Below are positions 1-8,969 of a DNA stretch of 64,000 nt, in pieces. The notes below the pieces were generated by a model. That model made no database searches and was not told the origin of the DNA. It saw nothing but the letters and a program-made list of their open reading frames with translations. The number at the start of each line of letters is the position of its first letter. The stretch's first letter is position 1. This stretch comes from JBAWWY01 sp037144355 (GTDB lineage Bacteria > Bacillota > Clostridia > Peptostreptococcales > Anaerovoracaceae), in NCBI GenBank assembly GCA_037144355.1, contig JBAWWY010000003.1:1-64000 (forward strand), read 5' to 3'. The translations under genes and the position numbers were made by a program.

Positions 1-287
1 AAAGAGGTTATGATTTCAGGGAAGCATTGCCGGTAAAGGCAAAATGGTATCCTGGACTTGCATATTTTGCTATTATAGTCCAAATGGGTGCTATGATATT
101 GTTGGCATTTGAAGCTGACGGTTTGCCAGTATTGATAATATCGTTAATAGTAATTTTCTTTCCTATAGCTGCGTATTTAGTACAGAAGAGCAGAGGGAAA
201 ATTAGGACTATTGTTACACTCGGTGCTGACGAAGTGACATTCGATGAAAAATATCCAATGTTGAACAAACAAGACTTAATTAAATAA
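1..287 (+). CDS. Amino-acid permease (APC superfamily), C-terminal part
   Basis: The reading frame is open from the left window edge (the frame reads RGYDFREALPVKAKWYPG before the first possible internal start), so this is the last ~95 residues of a longer gene. Two hydrophobic segments are visible, followed by a charged cytoplasmic tail ending in DLIK. The sequence YDFREALPVKAKWYP followed by two membrane helices is typical of the end of APC-type amino-acid permeases. Substrate cannot be told from this part. It is followed directly by a strong terminator. Confidence 0.7.
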   Translation, partial: RGYDFREALPVKAKWYPGLAYFAIIVQMGAMILLAFEADGLPVLIISLIVIFFPIAAYLVQKSRGKIRTIVTLGADEVTFDEKYPMLNKQDLIK

Positions 288-303
288 TACTAATAAAGTT
301 TGG

Positions 304-330
304 GGGGTAGATGAAAATCTACCCCTATTT
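304..330 (+). terminator. Intrinsic terminator after the permease
   Basis: Perfect 9-bp stem GGGGTAGAT / ATCTACCCC with a GAAA tetraloop, followed by TATTTATTT. It separates the truncated permease from the aromatic operon. Confidence 0.85.
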
Positions 331-468
331 ATTTGGGGATAACTAATATTATGGCAAGAAAGCGCTAAAAAGTATGGAAAGATGGGGTTAAAAATGGTAT
401 TATATAAGAACCTATATTATAATACTCAGAATTAATCGAAAATCTTGATAAATCATATGAGGTTCAAA

Positions 469-2862
469 ATGAATAGAATAGATGTACATTATACTGGTGG
501 ATCTTATCCAGTGATGATTGGCGTAAATTATATAAATTCAACCATAGAATTTATCAATCAATGCAAATGTTCAGGGAAGGTTCTGATAATTTCAGATACC
601 AACGTATTTCACATTTATGGTGAAGCACTGGTAAAGGCATTGAAGAAAGAAGATTACCATGTTGGCACACATATTATAAAAGCTGGGGAAGAAAGTAAAA
701 ATCTTGAAACCGTAGGGAAGATATACAACCAGCTCTTTGATCTTGGAATCTCAAGAGACGATATGATTATCGCACTTGGCGGAGGTGTCGTTGGAGATAT
801 TGCTGGATTTGCCGCGGGTACATATCTTCGAGGCGTGAAATATATGCAAATCCCTACAACATTGCTCGCCCAAGTTGACTCCTCTGTTGGAGGAAAGACC
901 GGCGTAGATACGGAAAATGGAAAGAATCAAATAGGGATGTTTTACCAACCCTGTGCCGTGGTTATCGACATAAAGATGCTTGGCACTTTAAATAAGGAAG
1001 TCTTAAATGATGGAATGGCTGAGGTTATCAAGTATGGATTGATAAGGGATATAAGCCTTTTTAATTTATTGAAAGATATCAAGGAAGAAAGAGATTTTGA
1101 GGATCTTATTTTCAGATGCATTAACATTAAGGCTGATATCGTATCAAGGGATGAAAAGGATACAGGAGAAAGAATGCTCCTGAATTTTGGGCATACTTTT
1201 GGCCATGGAATAGAAAAATGCGGCAATTTTAAAAAATACTCCCATGGAAATGCAGTTTCAATTGGAATGGTAATGGCAGCGGAGCTGGGAGAAAAGCTTG
1301 GAATAACCAAAGAAGGAACCGCCGTTGAAATCATAAACATTTGCAAATTATTTGATCTTCCAACCGAACCCAAGGAAAATATTAAACAAATTCTAGAAGC
1401 AATGCTAACGGATAAGAAAATCAGTGGATCATCAATCAATTTCATTTTATTGAAATCCATCGGCGAAAGTGTTATACATTCCATAAAGCTGAAGGATTTA
1501 TCAAAAGCTATGTCGGAAAAGCTCTTAATAAGCCCGCGGGCATTGATTGGAAAAGTCAAAGCGATTCCTTCCAAGAGCTTCATTCACAGGGCATTGATTT
1601 GTGCAGCGCTTAGTAGGGGAGAATCAATAATTCATCATATTATTTATTCCGAAGATGTGCTTGCAACAATAGACGCGCTTTCAGCAATTGGAGCAGGATT
1701 CAATATTGAAGAAAACAAGATTATTGTCAAAGGAATCTTTCAAGACAGCGGGGGCGATGTGTCATCATTTGGGAGCGAGCAACAAAGAGTAAAAGTTGAA
1801 AGATTTGGGGATGAAATGGTTAAAATCAACTGCAAGGAATCGGGATCGACTTTGCGTTTCATGGTTCCCATCTCTGCGGCATTAGGCCTTCGCGCAGAAC
1901 TTTCTGGAAGCGGAAGACTTCCTATCAGACCGATAAACGCATATTTTGAAATATTTGATATGAATTCAATCACTTATATCCATCCAGAAGGAAGGTCTAT
2001 TCCACTTGAGCTTGACGGAAGGCTTGCTAGTGGAAACTACAAAATCTCGGGAGTAACAAGCAGCCAGTTCATATCAGGGCTTCTTATGGCTCTTCCACTT
2101 TGCAGCGGCGATTCAACTTTGGAAGTATCTTATCCATTTGAATCAAAAGGCTACGTTGACATTACAATATCCGTTATGAATGCATTTGGAGTGAAGATTG
2201 AAGAAGAAATAAACAACAATATTTGCAAATATATTATCCCTGGAAATGGAAGTTATAAAAAATCTGAATATTTTATTGAGGGCGACTGGTCTCAGGCAGC
2301 CCCTTGGCTCTGCATGGGAGCAATCAATGGCGAAATTGAAGTTGAAGGGTTGAATGAAGTTTCACTTCAGGGAGATATGGAAATACTCAATATCCTTAAA
2401 AGATTTGGGGCGGATATAAAAATTGAAAATGGATTAATTTCTTCAAAGACTTCTACAATGACAGGAATAAATATAGATGGATCACAAATCCCGGACATTG
2501 TTCCAGCTTTGGCAGTTGTAGCTGCTTTTGCCCAAGGAACTTCTAGAATAGAGAATTGCGGCAGACTTAGATTCAAAGAAAGTGACAGGCTTGAAACAAC
2601 TATGGAATTATTGTCAAAGCTTGGAGCTGATGTGAAAATCGACTGTGACAGCTTAGTTATCAATGGAAACGGTCAATTGAAAGGTGGAATGATTGAAAGC
2701 CACCAGGACCACAGAATTGTAATGGCAGCGTCAATAGCCGCTGCAGGAACCATAGAAGCAGTAACAATAAATGGATATAATTCAATCAAGAAATCTTATC
2801 CAAAATATTTTAAAGATTACGAAAAACTTGGAGGTGAAATTGATGGGATCGACATATGGTAA
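469..2862 (+). CDS. aroB-aroA: Fused 3-dehydroquinate synthase / EPSP synthase (AroB-AroA)
   Basis: One uninterrupted frame of 797 residues carries two shikimate-pathway enzymes. Residues ~1-345 are 3-dehydroquinate synthase (DAHP to 3-dehydroquinate): GGGVVGDIAG near 104, GGKTGVD near 141 and the metal-binding NFGHTFGHGIE near 240. Residues ~355-797 are 5-enolpyruvylshikimate-3-phosphate synthase: KAIPSKSFIHRA near 364, ESGSTLRF near 458, SGVTSSQF near 528, RLRFKESDRLE near 699 and SHQDHRIVM near 744. All core motifs look intact in both halves. An in-frame TTG at 445 and ATG at 457 exist, but ATG 469 has GAGG six bases upstream and is preferred. The gene overlaps aroC by 20 bases. The domain order matches the first two domains of the eukaryotic AROM protein. 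Genes for the intervening steps (aroD/Q, aroE, aroK) are not in the window. Confidence 0.93.
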   Translation: MNRIDVHYTGGSYPVMIGVNYINSTIEFINQCKCSGKVLIISDTNVFHIYGEALVKALKKEDYHVGTHIIKAGEESKNLETVGKIYNQLFDLGISRDDMIIALGGGVVGDIAGFAAGTYLRGVKYMQIPTTLLAQVDSSVGGKTGVDTENGKNQIGMFYQPCAVVIDIKMLGTLNKEVLNDGMAEVIKYGLIRDISLFNLLKDIKEERDFEDLIFRCINIKADIVSRDEKDTGERMLLNFGHTFGHGIEKCGNFKKYSHGNAVSIGMVMAAELGEKLGITKEGTAVEIINICKLFDLPTEPKENIKQILEAMLTDKKISGSSINFILLKSIGESVIHSIKLKDLSKAMSEKLLISPRALIGKVKAIPSKSFIHRALICAALSRGESIIHHIIYSEDVLATIDALSAIGAGFNIEENKIIVKGIFQDSGGDVSSFGSEQQRVKVERFGDEMVKINCKESGSTLRFMVPISAALGLRAELSGSGRLPIRPINAYFEIFDMNSITYIHPEGRSIPLELDGRLASGNYKISGVTSSQFISGLLMALPLCSGDSTLEVSYPFESKGYVDITISVMNAFGVKIEEEINNNICKYIIPGNGSYKKSEYFIEGDWSQAAPWLCMGAINGEIEVEGLNEVSLQGDMEILNILKRFGADIKIENGLISSKTSTMTGINIDGSQIPDIVPALAVVAAFAQGTSRIENCGRLRFKESDRLETTMELLSKLGADVKIDCDSLVINGNGQLKGGMIESHQDHRIVMAASIAAAGTIEAVTINGYNSIKKSYPKYFKDYEKLGGEIDGIDIW

Positions 2863-3949
2863 GGTACTGAAAATTTCCATATTTGGAGAATCACATGGCG
2901 AGGTCATAGGCGCTGTCATCGATGGTTTTCCTGAAGGCATTGCCATCGATGATGCTTTCATTTCAGCAGAAATGGCAAGAAGAGCACCTGGTGGACCCCT
3001 TTCCACCAATAGAAATGAAAGCGACCAGGTGAAAATCGTTTCCGGTGTCTTGGGAGGATTTTCAACCGGCGCGCCGATCTGCGGGATTATTGAGAATTCA
3101 GATACAAGGTCAAAAGATTACGACAAATTCAGGAATGTGCCAAGACCTTCCCATGCAGATTATACTGGGGGTTTGAGATATAAAGGCTACAATGATCCGA
3201 GAGGCAGTGGTCACTTTTCAGGTAGACTTACGGCTCCTTTGGTATTTTGTGGAGCACTATGCAAGTTATATTTACGGTCAAAGGGGATTGAAATCGGCTC
3301 TCATTTCAGAAGCATTGGGGATGCCAGTGAGAAGAGCTTGATAGAATATCCACAGGATTGGGTCAACATTCAATTATTCAAGACACTAAGGGGAAAAGAA
3401 CTCTCGTTTATCGAGGATGATTCAATGAAGAAGGCTATCCATAATATAAATGAAGCACGTGAAGACCTGGATTCTATAGGAGGGCAGGTAGAATGCGCCA
3501 TCCTTGGAGTTGAGCCAGGATATGCAAATCCCATGATGGAAACCATCGAAAGCAGAATAGCCGCATTAGCCTTTTCCGTACCTGCGGTAAAGGGTATAGA
3601 ATTTGGAGCAGGTTTTGCCTTTAGTGGTAAAAAAGGTTCTGAAGCAAATGACTGCTATGTCATAGAAGAAGGAAAAGTTAAACTTGAAACAAATAATAAT
3701 GGTGGCTGCCTTGGAGGGATATCCAATGGCGCACCGATTATCTTCAATGTCGTCTTCAAGCCAACTCCATCCATTGGCAAACCTCAGGAAACACTCAATC
3801 TTTTCACTGAGGAAATGGAAGCTTTGGAAATCAAGGGAAGACATGATCCATGTATTGCAGTAAGAGGACTCCCGGTAATTGAGGCGATAGCCGCCATTGC
3901 GATTTCTGATATTATAATCGAGGGGTGTGGGTATGCAGGAAAAAGTTGA
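2843..3949 (+). CDS. aroC: Chorismate synthase
   Basis: Makes chorismate from 5-enolpyruvylshikimate-3-phosphate using reduced FMN. The 368-residue length is normal for the family. Signatures seen: SIFGESHG near residue 13, RGSGHFSGR near 120, and a C-terminal GRHDPC...RGLPVIEA segment. The start at ATG 2843 is fixed by GGAGGTG about 7 bases upstream; longer in-frame readings back to 2771 would only duplicate the end of the upstream gene. The start lies inside the end of aroB-aroA and the stop lies inside pheA, so translation is probably coupled along the operon. Confidence 0.96.
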   Translation: MGSTYGKVLKISIFGESHGEVIGAVIDGFPEGIAIDDAFISAEMARRAPGGPLSTNRNESDQVKIVSGVLGGFSTGAPICGIIENSDTRSKDYDKFRNVPRPSHADYTGGLRYKGYNDPRGSGHFSGRLTAPLVFCGALCKLYLRSKGIEIGSHFRSIGDASEKSLIEYPQDWVNIQLFKTLRGKELSFIEDDSMKKAIHNINEAREDLDSIGGQVECAILGVEPGYANPMMETIESRIAALAFSVPAVKGIEFGAGFAFSGKKGSEANDCYVIEEGKVKLETNNNGGCLGGISNGAPIIFNVVFKPTPSIGKPQETLNLFTEEMEALEIKGRHDPCIAVRGLPVIEAIAAIAISDIIIEGCGYAGKS

Positions 3950-5072
3950 ACTTGGCACGCTTCGAAATAAAATAGACGACATTGACAAGAAAATATGCCA
4001 ACTCTACGAGAATAGAATGGAAATAGTCGCTGATATTTTAAAAGAAAAGCAAAAAACCGAAACCAATGTTTTAAATAAAGCCAGGGAGGAAGAAGTATTA
4101 TCCAGGGTTGTTGAATACATTGACGAAAAAAATCAAAACAGAATAAGGCAGTTGTTTCAAACCATTATGCGTCAGAGCAGGGAAATCCAGTATGAAGGAC
4201 AAAGTTCAAGTATACTGGATGCAGATATTATTGGATGTGAGCCGCTAATAAGTTTAAATCCGAAAAAGGTTGCATTTGCAGGATTGATTGGTTCCTATTC
4301 TCATATGGCTGCAAAAAAAATGTATCCAGATGCTGAACATAAAGGTTTTCAAAGGTTTTCTGAAGTATTAGCATCTCTCAAAAATGGAGAATGTGAAGCA
4401 TGCATTTTACCAATTGATAATACAACCGAAGGCATAGTCGCTGATGTTTATGATGGAATCTTGGAAAACAATCTTTACATATCAGAAAATATTGTTCTTC
4501 CAATTGAACATTGCCTGCTTGGCAAACAGGATTCGGATATCAACGAGATTAGAATCGTAAGATCCCACCCCCAAGCCTTGGGACAGTGCTCTGAGTTCAT
4601 GGACAAGATGATGTTTGATACAATTCCAGAATCAAATACGTCAGTGGCGGCTAAGAGAGTGTCAGATGAAAATAACCCTCTTCAGGGAGCAATAGCATCT
4701 GAATTTGCTGCAGAAATTTATGGCTTGAAAATATTGAGCAGGGGTATTAACAATGTTAAAAGCAATAAAACCAGATTTATATCGGTTACAAGACAACCGC
4801 TAATAAAAGAAAAAGCGGATAGGATATCAATCAGCTTTGCCTTGCCACATGAGAGTGGAACCTTGGCGAATATACTTTCAGCAGTATCAGACTACGATAT
4901 AAACTTGTTGAACATCCACTCCCTTCCCATACCGGAAAAGCCATGGGAATATAGATTTTATGTAGACATTAAGGGGAATGTCAATGATCTAAAAGTAAAA
5001 TCAATCCTACTCATGTTTAAAATGGAACTTTCAGAAATGAGATTCATTGGGAACTATGAAGACCATCAATAA
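3933..5072 (+). CDS. pheA: Bifunctional chorismate mutase / prephenate dehydratase (P-protein)
   Basis: Converts chorismate to prephenate and then to phenylpyruvate for phenylalanine. Domains of the 379-residue protein: chorismate mutase at ~1-90 (LRNKIDDIDKKICQLYENR), prephenate dehydratase at ~110-290 (FAGLIGSYSHMAA, NTTEGIVADVYDG, SHPQALGQC and the catalytic NKTRFISV near 278), and an ACT regulatory domain at ~297-370 (ESGTLANILSAVSDYDIN) that in this family binds phenylalanine for feedback inhibition. GTG at 3927 is in frame, but ATG 3933 has AGGGG at suitable spacing. It overlaps the end of aroC by 17 bases. Confidence 0.94.
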   Translation: MQEKVELGTLRNKIDDIDKKICQLYENRMEIVADILKEKQKTETNVLNKAREEEVLSRVVEYIDEKNQNRIRQLFQTIMRQSREIQYEGQSSSILDADIIGCEPLISLNPKKVAFAGLIGSYSHMAAKKMYPDAEHKGFQRFSEVLASLKNGECEACILPIDNTTEGIVADVYDGILENNLYISENIVLPIEHCLLGKQDSDINEIRIVRSHPQALGQCSEFMDKMMFDTIPESNTSVAAKRVSDENNPLQGAIASEFAAEIYGLKILSRGINNVKSNKTRFISVTRQPLIKEKADRISISFALPHESGTLANILSAVSDYDINLLNIHSLPIPEKPWEYRFYVDIKGNVNDLKVKSILLMFKMELSEMRFIGNYEDHQ

Positions 5073-5092
5073 TATAATCAGGAGGATTAATA

Positions 5093-6106
5093 ATGATAAT
5101 AATTTTAAAAAGAAACCCAGATGAAAAGAAAGTTGAAGTATTCATTGAGCAATTCAGGGCAAAGGGCTTTGATATAAATTACAGCAAAGGTGAAAATACT
5201 ACACTGATTGGCTTGATAGGGGATACTCTTAGCATAGATATCGACCTGCTCAGAGCAAATGAAATAGTCGAGGACGTAAAAAGAATTTCCGAGCCTTTCA
5301 AATTTGCAAACAGAAAATTCCACGCTGAAGATGCATTGATTCAGGTTGGAGATGGAGCGTTTGGGGCTGGGCATTTTAGCGTAATAGCTGGGCCATGTTC
5401 AGTGGAGTCATACGAGCAGATAATTGAAGTTTCAAAGAGAGTCAAAGCCGCCGGTGCAAAATTTCTAAGAGGCGGAGCATTTAAACCCAGAACATCTCCC
5501 TATGCATTCCAAGGTCTGAAAGCAGAGGGAATAGAGCTCATGCTTTTAGCAAAGAAGGAGACAGGGCTTCCCATCGTAATTGAATTGACCAGTATCACTC
5601 ATCTTGACCTTTTCAATGATGTGGATATTATACAGGTTGGGGCCAGAAACATGCAGAATTTTGAAATGTTAAGACAACTTGGAAAATCAGACAAGCCAAT
5701 TTTATTAAAAAGAGGATTGTCAAATTCCATTGAGGAACTTCTTATGAGTGCTGAATACATTCTTGCCGGTGGAAACAGCAAGGTAATTCTTTGCGAAAGA
5801 GGTATAAGAACATTCGAGACTGCCACAAGAAATACTTTGGATATTTCATCGGTTCCACTATTGAAAAAGATGTCGCACCTCCCAGTAATTGTTGATCCAA
5901 GCCATGCAACTGGAATTTCCACATTGGTGAGGCCGCTTTCAAAAGCTGCAGTTGTAGTTGGAGCTGATGGACTTATGATAGAAGTTCATCCACATCCATC
6001 GGAAGCACTTTGTGATGGTGCACAATCAATAACACCAGCAGATTTCGATATAATAATGGGCGATGTGAAAAAACTGTGCGATATGGAGAACAAAATATGG
6101 AAATAG
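5093..6106 (+). CDS. aroF: 3-deoxy-7-phosphoheptulonate (DAHP) synthase, AroF type
   Basis: Catalyses the first step of the shikimate pathway, PEP plus erythrose-4-phosphate to DAHP. The 337-residue protein has an N-terminal ferredoxin-like regulatory domain (~1-70) followed by the type I-beta barrel, as in the Thermotoga enzyme. Visible motifs: AGPCSVES near residue 99, GGAFKPRTSPYAFQG near 127, and DPSHATGI near 268. AGGAGG precedes ATG 5093. It sits fourth in the aromatic operon, 20 bases after pheA, and overlaps tyrA by 10 bases. The N-terminal domain suggests aromatic amino-acid feedback control (family knowledge). Confidence 0.94.
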   Translation: MIIILKRNPDEKKVEVFIEQFRAKGFDINYSKGENTTLIGLIGDTLSIDIDLLRANEIVEDVKRISEPFKFANRKFHAEDALIQVGDGAFGAGHFSVIAGPCSVESYEQIIEVSKRVKAAGAKFLRGGAFKPRTSPYAFQGLKAEGIELMLLAKKETGLPIVIELTSITHLDLFNDVDIIQVGARNMQNFEMLRQLGKSDKPILLKRGLSNSIEELLMSAEYILAGGNSKVILCERGIRTFETATRNTLDISSVPLLKKMSHLPVIVDPSHATGISTLVRPLSKAAVVVGADGLMIEVHPHPSEALCDGAQSITPADFDIIMGDVKKLCDMENKIWK

Positions 6107-6927
6107 CCGTTATTGGACTGGGACTTATCGGAGGCTCGATTTGCAAGGCTATCAAGAAAAATACGAACCATGTCATATATGGTTTTGATATTGATCGAAA
6201 TGTAATCGACGCGGCATTAGAGGCTTTAGCCATTAATGACACTCTGAATGACAAAGATCTTTATAAAGCGGATATAACTTTTGTGTGCCTCTATCCCATG
6301 GAAACAATAACATATATCAAGAACAATATTAAAAATTTCAAAAAAGGTTCTATTGTATGCGATGTATGTGGAATCAAGAAATATATCACAGATGAGCTCG
6401 AGGATATTTTAAACCAGTCCGGAATCAATTTCATTGGGACACATCCAATGGCTGGAAAAGAATTTTCTGGCTATGATTATTCGGATGATAAAATATTCGA
6501 AAAGGCCAGTTTTATAATTACTGAAACGTCAAATTCATCAAAAGATGCAATCAAACAAGTTGAAACCTTGGCAAAAGAAATGGGTTTCGCTAAAATAGTG
6601 TTTTCAACACCAGCAGAGCATGACAGGATTATTTCATTTACTTCCCAACTTGCCCACGTAGTTTCAAATGCATATGTTAAAAGCCCAAGTCTAAGCAATC
6701 ATAAGGGCTTTAGCGCTGGAAGCTTTCAGGATTTGACCAGGGTGGCAAAATTAAACGAGACCATGTGGTCGAAGCTGTTTTTATTAAACAAGGAAGATTT
6801 GATTGGAGAAATAGATATATTGATTGGACACATTGCTGAATATAGAAAAGCTTTGATGGACAACGATGAAGAAACATTGAAGAAGCTTTTAAAAGAAGGT
6901 AGAGAACTTAAGGAAAACTCAAACTAG
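6097..6927 (+). CDS. tyrA: Prephenate dehydrogenase
   Basis: Oxidises prephenate to 4-hydroxyphenylpyruvate for tyrosine. The 276-residue protein begins with a Rossmann NAD(P) motif (IGLGLIGGS at residues 6-14) and has THPMAGKEFSGYDYS near 115, both typical of TyrA. No C-terminal ACT domain is present, so feedback by tyrosine would need another route. A GTG at 6076 is in frame, but ATG 6097 has GGAGA 8 bases upstream and starts exactly at the beta-strand. It is the last gene of the aromatic operon and is followed by a terminator. Confidence 0.93.
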   Translation: MEIAVIGLGLIGGSICKAIKKNTNHVIYGFDIDRNVIDAALEALAINDTLNDKDLYKADITFVCLYPMETITYIKNNIKNFKKGSIVCDVCGIKKYITDELEDILNQSGINFIGTHPMAGKEFSGYDYSDDKIFEKASFIITETSNSSKDAIKQVETLAKEMGFAKIVFSTPAEHDRIISFTSQLAHVVSNAYVKSPSLSNHKGFSAGSFQDLTRVAKLNETMWSKLFLLNKEDLIGEIDILIGHIAEYRKALMDNDEETLKKLLKEGRELKENSN

Positions 6928-6979
6928 CCGCAAGTTTAATATATATATGAGAAATAATAAATTAATCCAAAACAGTAAA

Positions 6980-7016
6980 AAGGCTCCGCACATTTGTACG
7001 GAGCCTTCGCTTTTTC
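6980..7016. terminator. Bidirectional intrinsic terminator between tyrA and ndk
   Basis: Stem AAGGCTCCG / CGGAGCCTT with a 10-base loop. A T-run follows on the plus strand, and an A-run precedes it (a T-run on the minus strand), so it can end both the aromatic operon and the convergent ndk transcript. Confidence 0.9.
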
Positions 7017-7021
7017 TAATA

Positions 7022-7423
7022 TTAGGATTCAAACCAGATTTTTATCTCTCTTTCAGCGCTTTCTATGGAATCAGAACCATGGACAAGATTCTTGTTTTTA
7101 TTCTCTCCTAGGTCACCTCTTATAGTACCCATATCGGCTTCGGCAGGATCGGTGTTCCCATTAATATTCCTAACTTTGAAAATAGCCGATTCTCCTTCTA
7201 GTATCATGGCAATCGAAGGTCCTGAGAGCATGAAGAAAATTAAATCGTTATAGAAACTCTTGTCGGCATGTTCCTTATAGTGTTTGGAAAGTAAAGGTAA
7301 AGAAGGATTAACCAGTTTGATAGCCTTTATTTCCAGATGATTTTCCTCATAATAACTTAGTATCTTGCCAACAAGTCTTCTTTTTATTGCATCAGGTTTT
7401 ATCAAAACTAATGTCTGTTCCAT
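7022..7423 (-). CDS. ndk: Nucleoside diphosphate kinase
   Basis: Transfers the gamma phosphate between nucleoside tri- and diphosphates. The 133-residue length is normal. It starts EQTLVLIKPDAIKR and carries the phospho-histidine motif NLVHGSDS (His ~115). Other positions usually conserved (GPSIAMILEGE, GTIRGDLG) are present in slightly diverged form. GAGGTGAATT precedes the ATG. Confidence 0.95.
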   Translation of the reverse strand: MEQTLVLIKPDAIKRRLVGKILSYYEENHLEIKAIKLVNPSLPLLSKHYKEHADKSFYNDLIFFMLSGPSIAMILEGESAIFKVRNINGNTDPAEADMGTIRGDLGENKNKNLVHGSDSIESAEREIKIWFES

Positions 7424-7443
7424 AATTCACCTCAACTTCTATT

Positions 7444-7827
7444 TTAGAAGTTTGCCGACCATAATCCATGAAGATTGCAATAAGCATAGGCTACTCCCTT
7501 GCCACTTTCATCAAGACAGAATACTGCTTTAGGTTCGTCTCCGGGGTTTAGATATACAATCTTGCCGGTTGTCTCTGTACATACATAAATCCATTGTATT
7601 AGATGCTCAGCGGTCATTGGATGAGCTACGCTGCCAACTGCAACTGTTGCTTTTCCATCGTTTACGGTAATAACTGGAACATGCTTTTCAGTTGATGCAT
7701 CCACAGAATTTGGGATTAATTGATTCATTTCCTGACCGCAGCAAACCATTGTTCCACCACCGATATGAATCATTTCAACCAGATTGCCGCATACGCCACA
7801 TTTGTAGAATTTCTTTTCACATGCCAT
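7444..7827 (-). CDS. dfx: Desulfoferrodoxin (superoxide reductase)
   Basis: Reduces superoxide to hydrogen peroxide without producing oxygen, as expected in an anaerobe. The 127-residue protein has the N-terminal Fe-Cys4 site (Cys10, Cys13, Cys29, Cys30) and the catalytic non-heme iron centre: the conserved E-K-H at 47-49, HPMTAEH near 69-75, and C-N-L-H near 117-120. This makes it a two-iron desulfoferrodoxin rather than a neelaredoxin. A longer GTG reading to 7836 is possible, but that GTG is part of the AGAGGTGG ribosome site of the ATG at 7827. It lies just upstream of ndk on the same strand. Confidence 0.95.
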   Translation of the reverse strand: MACEKKFYKCGVCGNLVEMIHIGGGTMVCCGQEMNQLIPNSVDASTEKHVPVITVNDGKATVAVGSVAHPMTAEHLIQWIYVCTETTGKIVYLNPGDEPKAVFCLDESGKGVAYAYCNLHGLWSANF

Positions 7828-8012
7828 AAAATCCACCTCTATTCATTAAACTATGACTTTAATAAGTCAAATAAAATAACTCATTTTCATTATACCACAC
7901 TGTAAGAATTCGAAACATAAAGCCTTTACAAATTTTGGTTGAAATTATTTGCGAAACAAGTGATAATTTGGTATATAGAATTTTAGGAATATTGGCGGTA
8001 ATGGAGGATTTA

Positions 8013-8969
8013 ATGAATATAAAGAGTTTTTTAAAGTTGGTTGAAATACAGACCAAGGTCGCAAGTATAATTCCATTTCTATTAGGAACGGCCTATGTTA
8101 TATATAGATTTGATTCATTTATTGGGAAAAACTTCATCCTGATGCTTATATCTTTATTATCAATAGATATGGCTACAACAGCGATAAATAATTACCAGGA
8201 TTTCAAAAAAGCAATAAAAAAGGAAGGCTATGGCTATGAAAGCCATAATGCAATCGTTTCACACAATTTAAATGAAAGAAGTGTCAAAATTACAATCGCT
8301 ATATTACTTCTTTCTGCTTCAGTATTTGGCTTCTGGCTTTTCATCGAAACTAACATTATCGTTTTGGGATTGGGAATGGTATCATTTTTACTTGGTGTTT
8401 CTTATTCCTATGGACCTATTCCAATTTCAAGAACACCTTTCGGAGAACTTTTTTCAGGGTTATTCATGGGTGGGGTTATTACTTTCCTTGCAGTATATAT
8501 AAATTTACCTGATGCAGCACTTCTTGGGCTAAGTTATAATAATTTTATTTTGGATATCAAGGTAAATGTGGAGGAATTGGTATTTATCGCTCTACTAACG
8601 CTCCCAGCGATTGCTGGAATAGCAAATATCATGCTTGCAAATAATATATGCGATATGCATGATGATTTGGAAAATATGAGATGCACGCTTCCAATTTATG
8701 TGGGAAAAGAAAAAGCTCTTATAATATATAAGAGCTTGTATTATGCCGGATTTTTGTCAATTGCGGTTCTAATCACAATCGGAGTGCTTCCAATTATTTG
8801 CGCAATTTCATTGATTTCGATTATTCCTGTGCAAAAAAATATTAACCTGTTTTATAAGAGCCAGCTTAAAAACAAAACTTTTGCAACCGCAGTAAATAAC
8901 TTTGCCTTTGTCAATATAGCCTTGATATTATCCATTGGTGCCGGGATCATAATAAAGACCAGACTATAG
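8013..8969 (+). CDS. UbiA-family prenyltransferase (MenA-like)
   Basis: An integral membrane protein of 318 residues with about eight to nine hydrophobic helices. The two aspartate-rich sites of UbiA-superfamily enzymes are visible: NNYQDFKKA near residue 59 and NICDMHDDLEN near 210. These enzymes attach a polyprenyl chain to an aromatic acceptor; the closest functional class by appearance is 1,4-dihydroxy-2-naphthoate prenyltransferase, but no other menaquinone gene is nearby, so the acceptor is uncertain. The start at ATG 8013 is chosen because GGAGG sits 6 bases upstream; an in-frame ATG at 8001 overlaps that site. The 3' end overlaps the convergent hydrolase gene by six bases. Confidence 0.8.
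   Translation: MNIKSFLKLVEIQTKVASIIPFLLGTAYVIYRFDSFIGKNFILMLISLLSIDMATTAINNYQDFKKAIKKEGYGYESHNAIVSHNLNERSVKITIAILLLSASVFGFWLFIETNIIVLGLGMVSFLLGVSYSYGPIPISRTPFGELFSGLFMGGVITFLAVYINLPDAALLGLSYNNFILDIKVNVEELVFIALLTLPAIAGIANIMLANNICDMHDDLENMRCTLPIYVGKEKALIIYKSLYYAGFLSIAVLITIGVLPIICAISLISIIPVQKNINLFYKSQLKNKTFATAVNNFAFVNIALILSIGAGIIIKTRL

Noticed and set aside
288..468. T-box or tryptophan attenuator before the aromatic operon
   Set aside because: The leader is short and holds only the terminator of the upstream permease; no specifier or T-box sequence is visible.
942..1583. 213-codon open frame on the minus strand
   Set aside because: It lies entirely inside the aroB-aroA gene in another frame, with low-complexity composition and no family resemblance.
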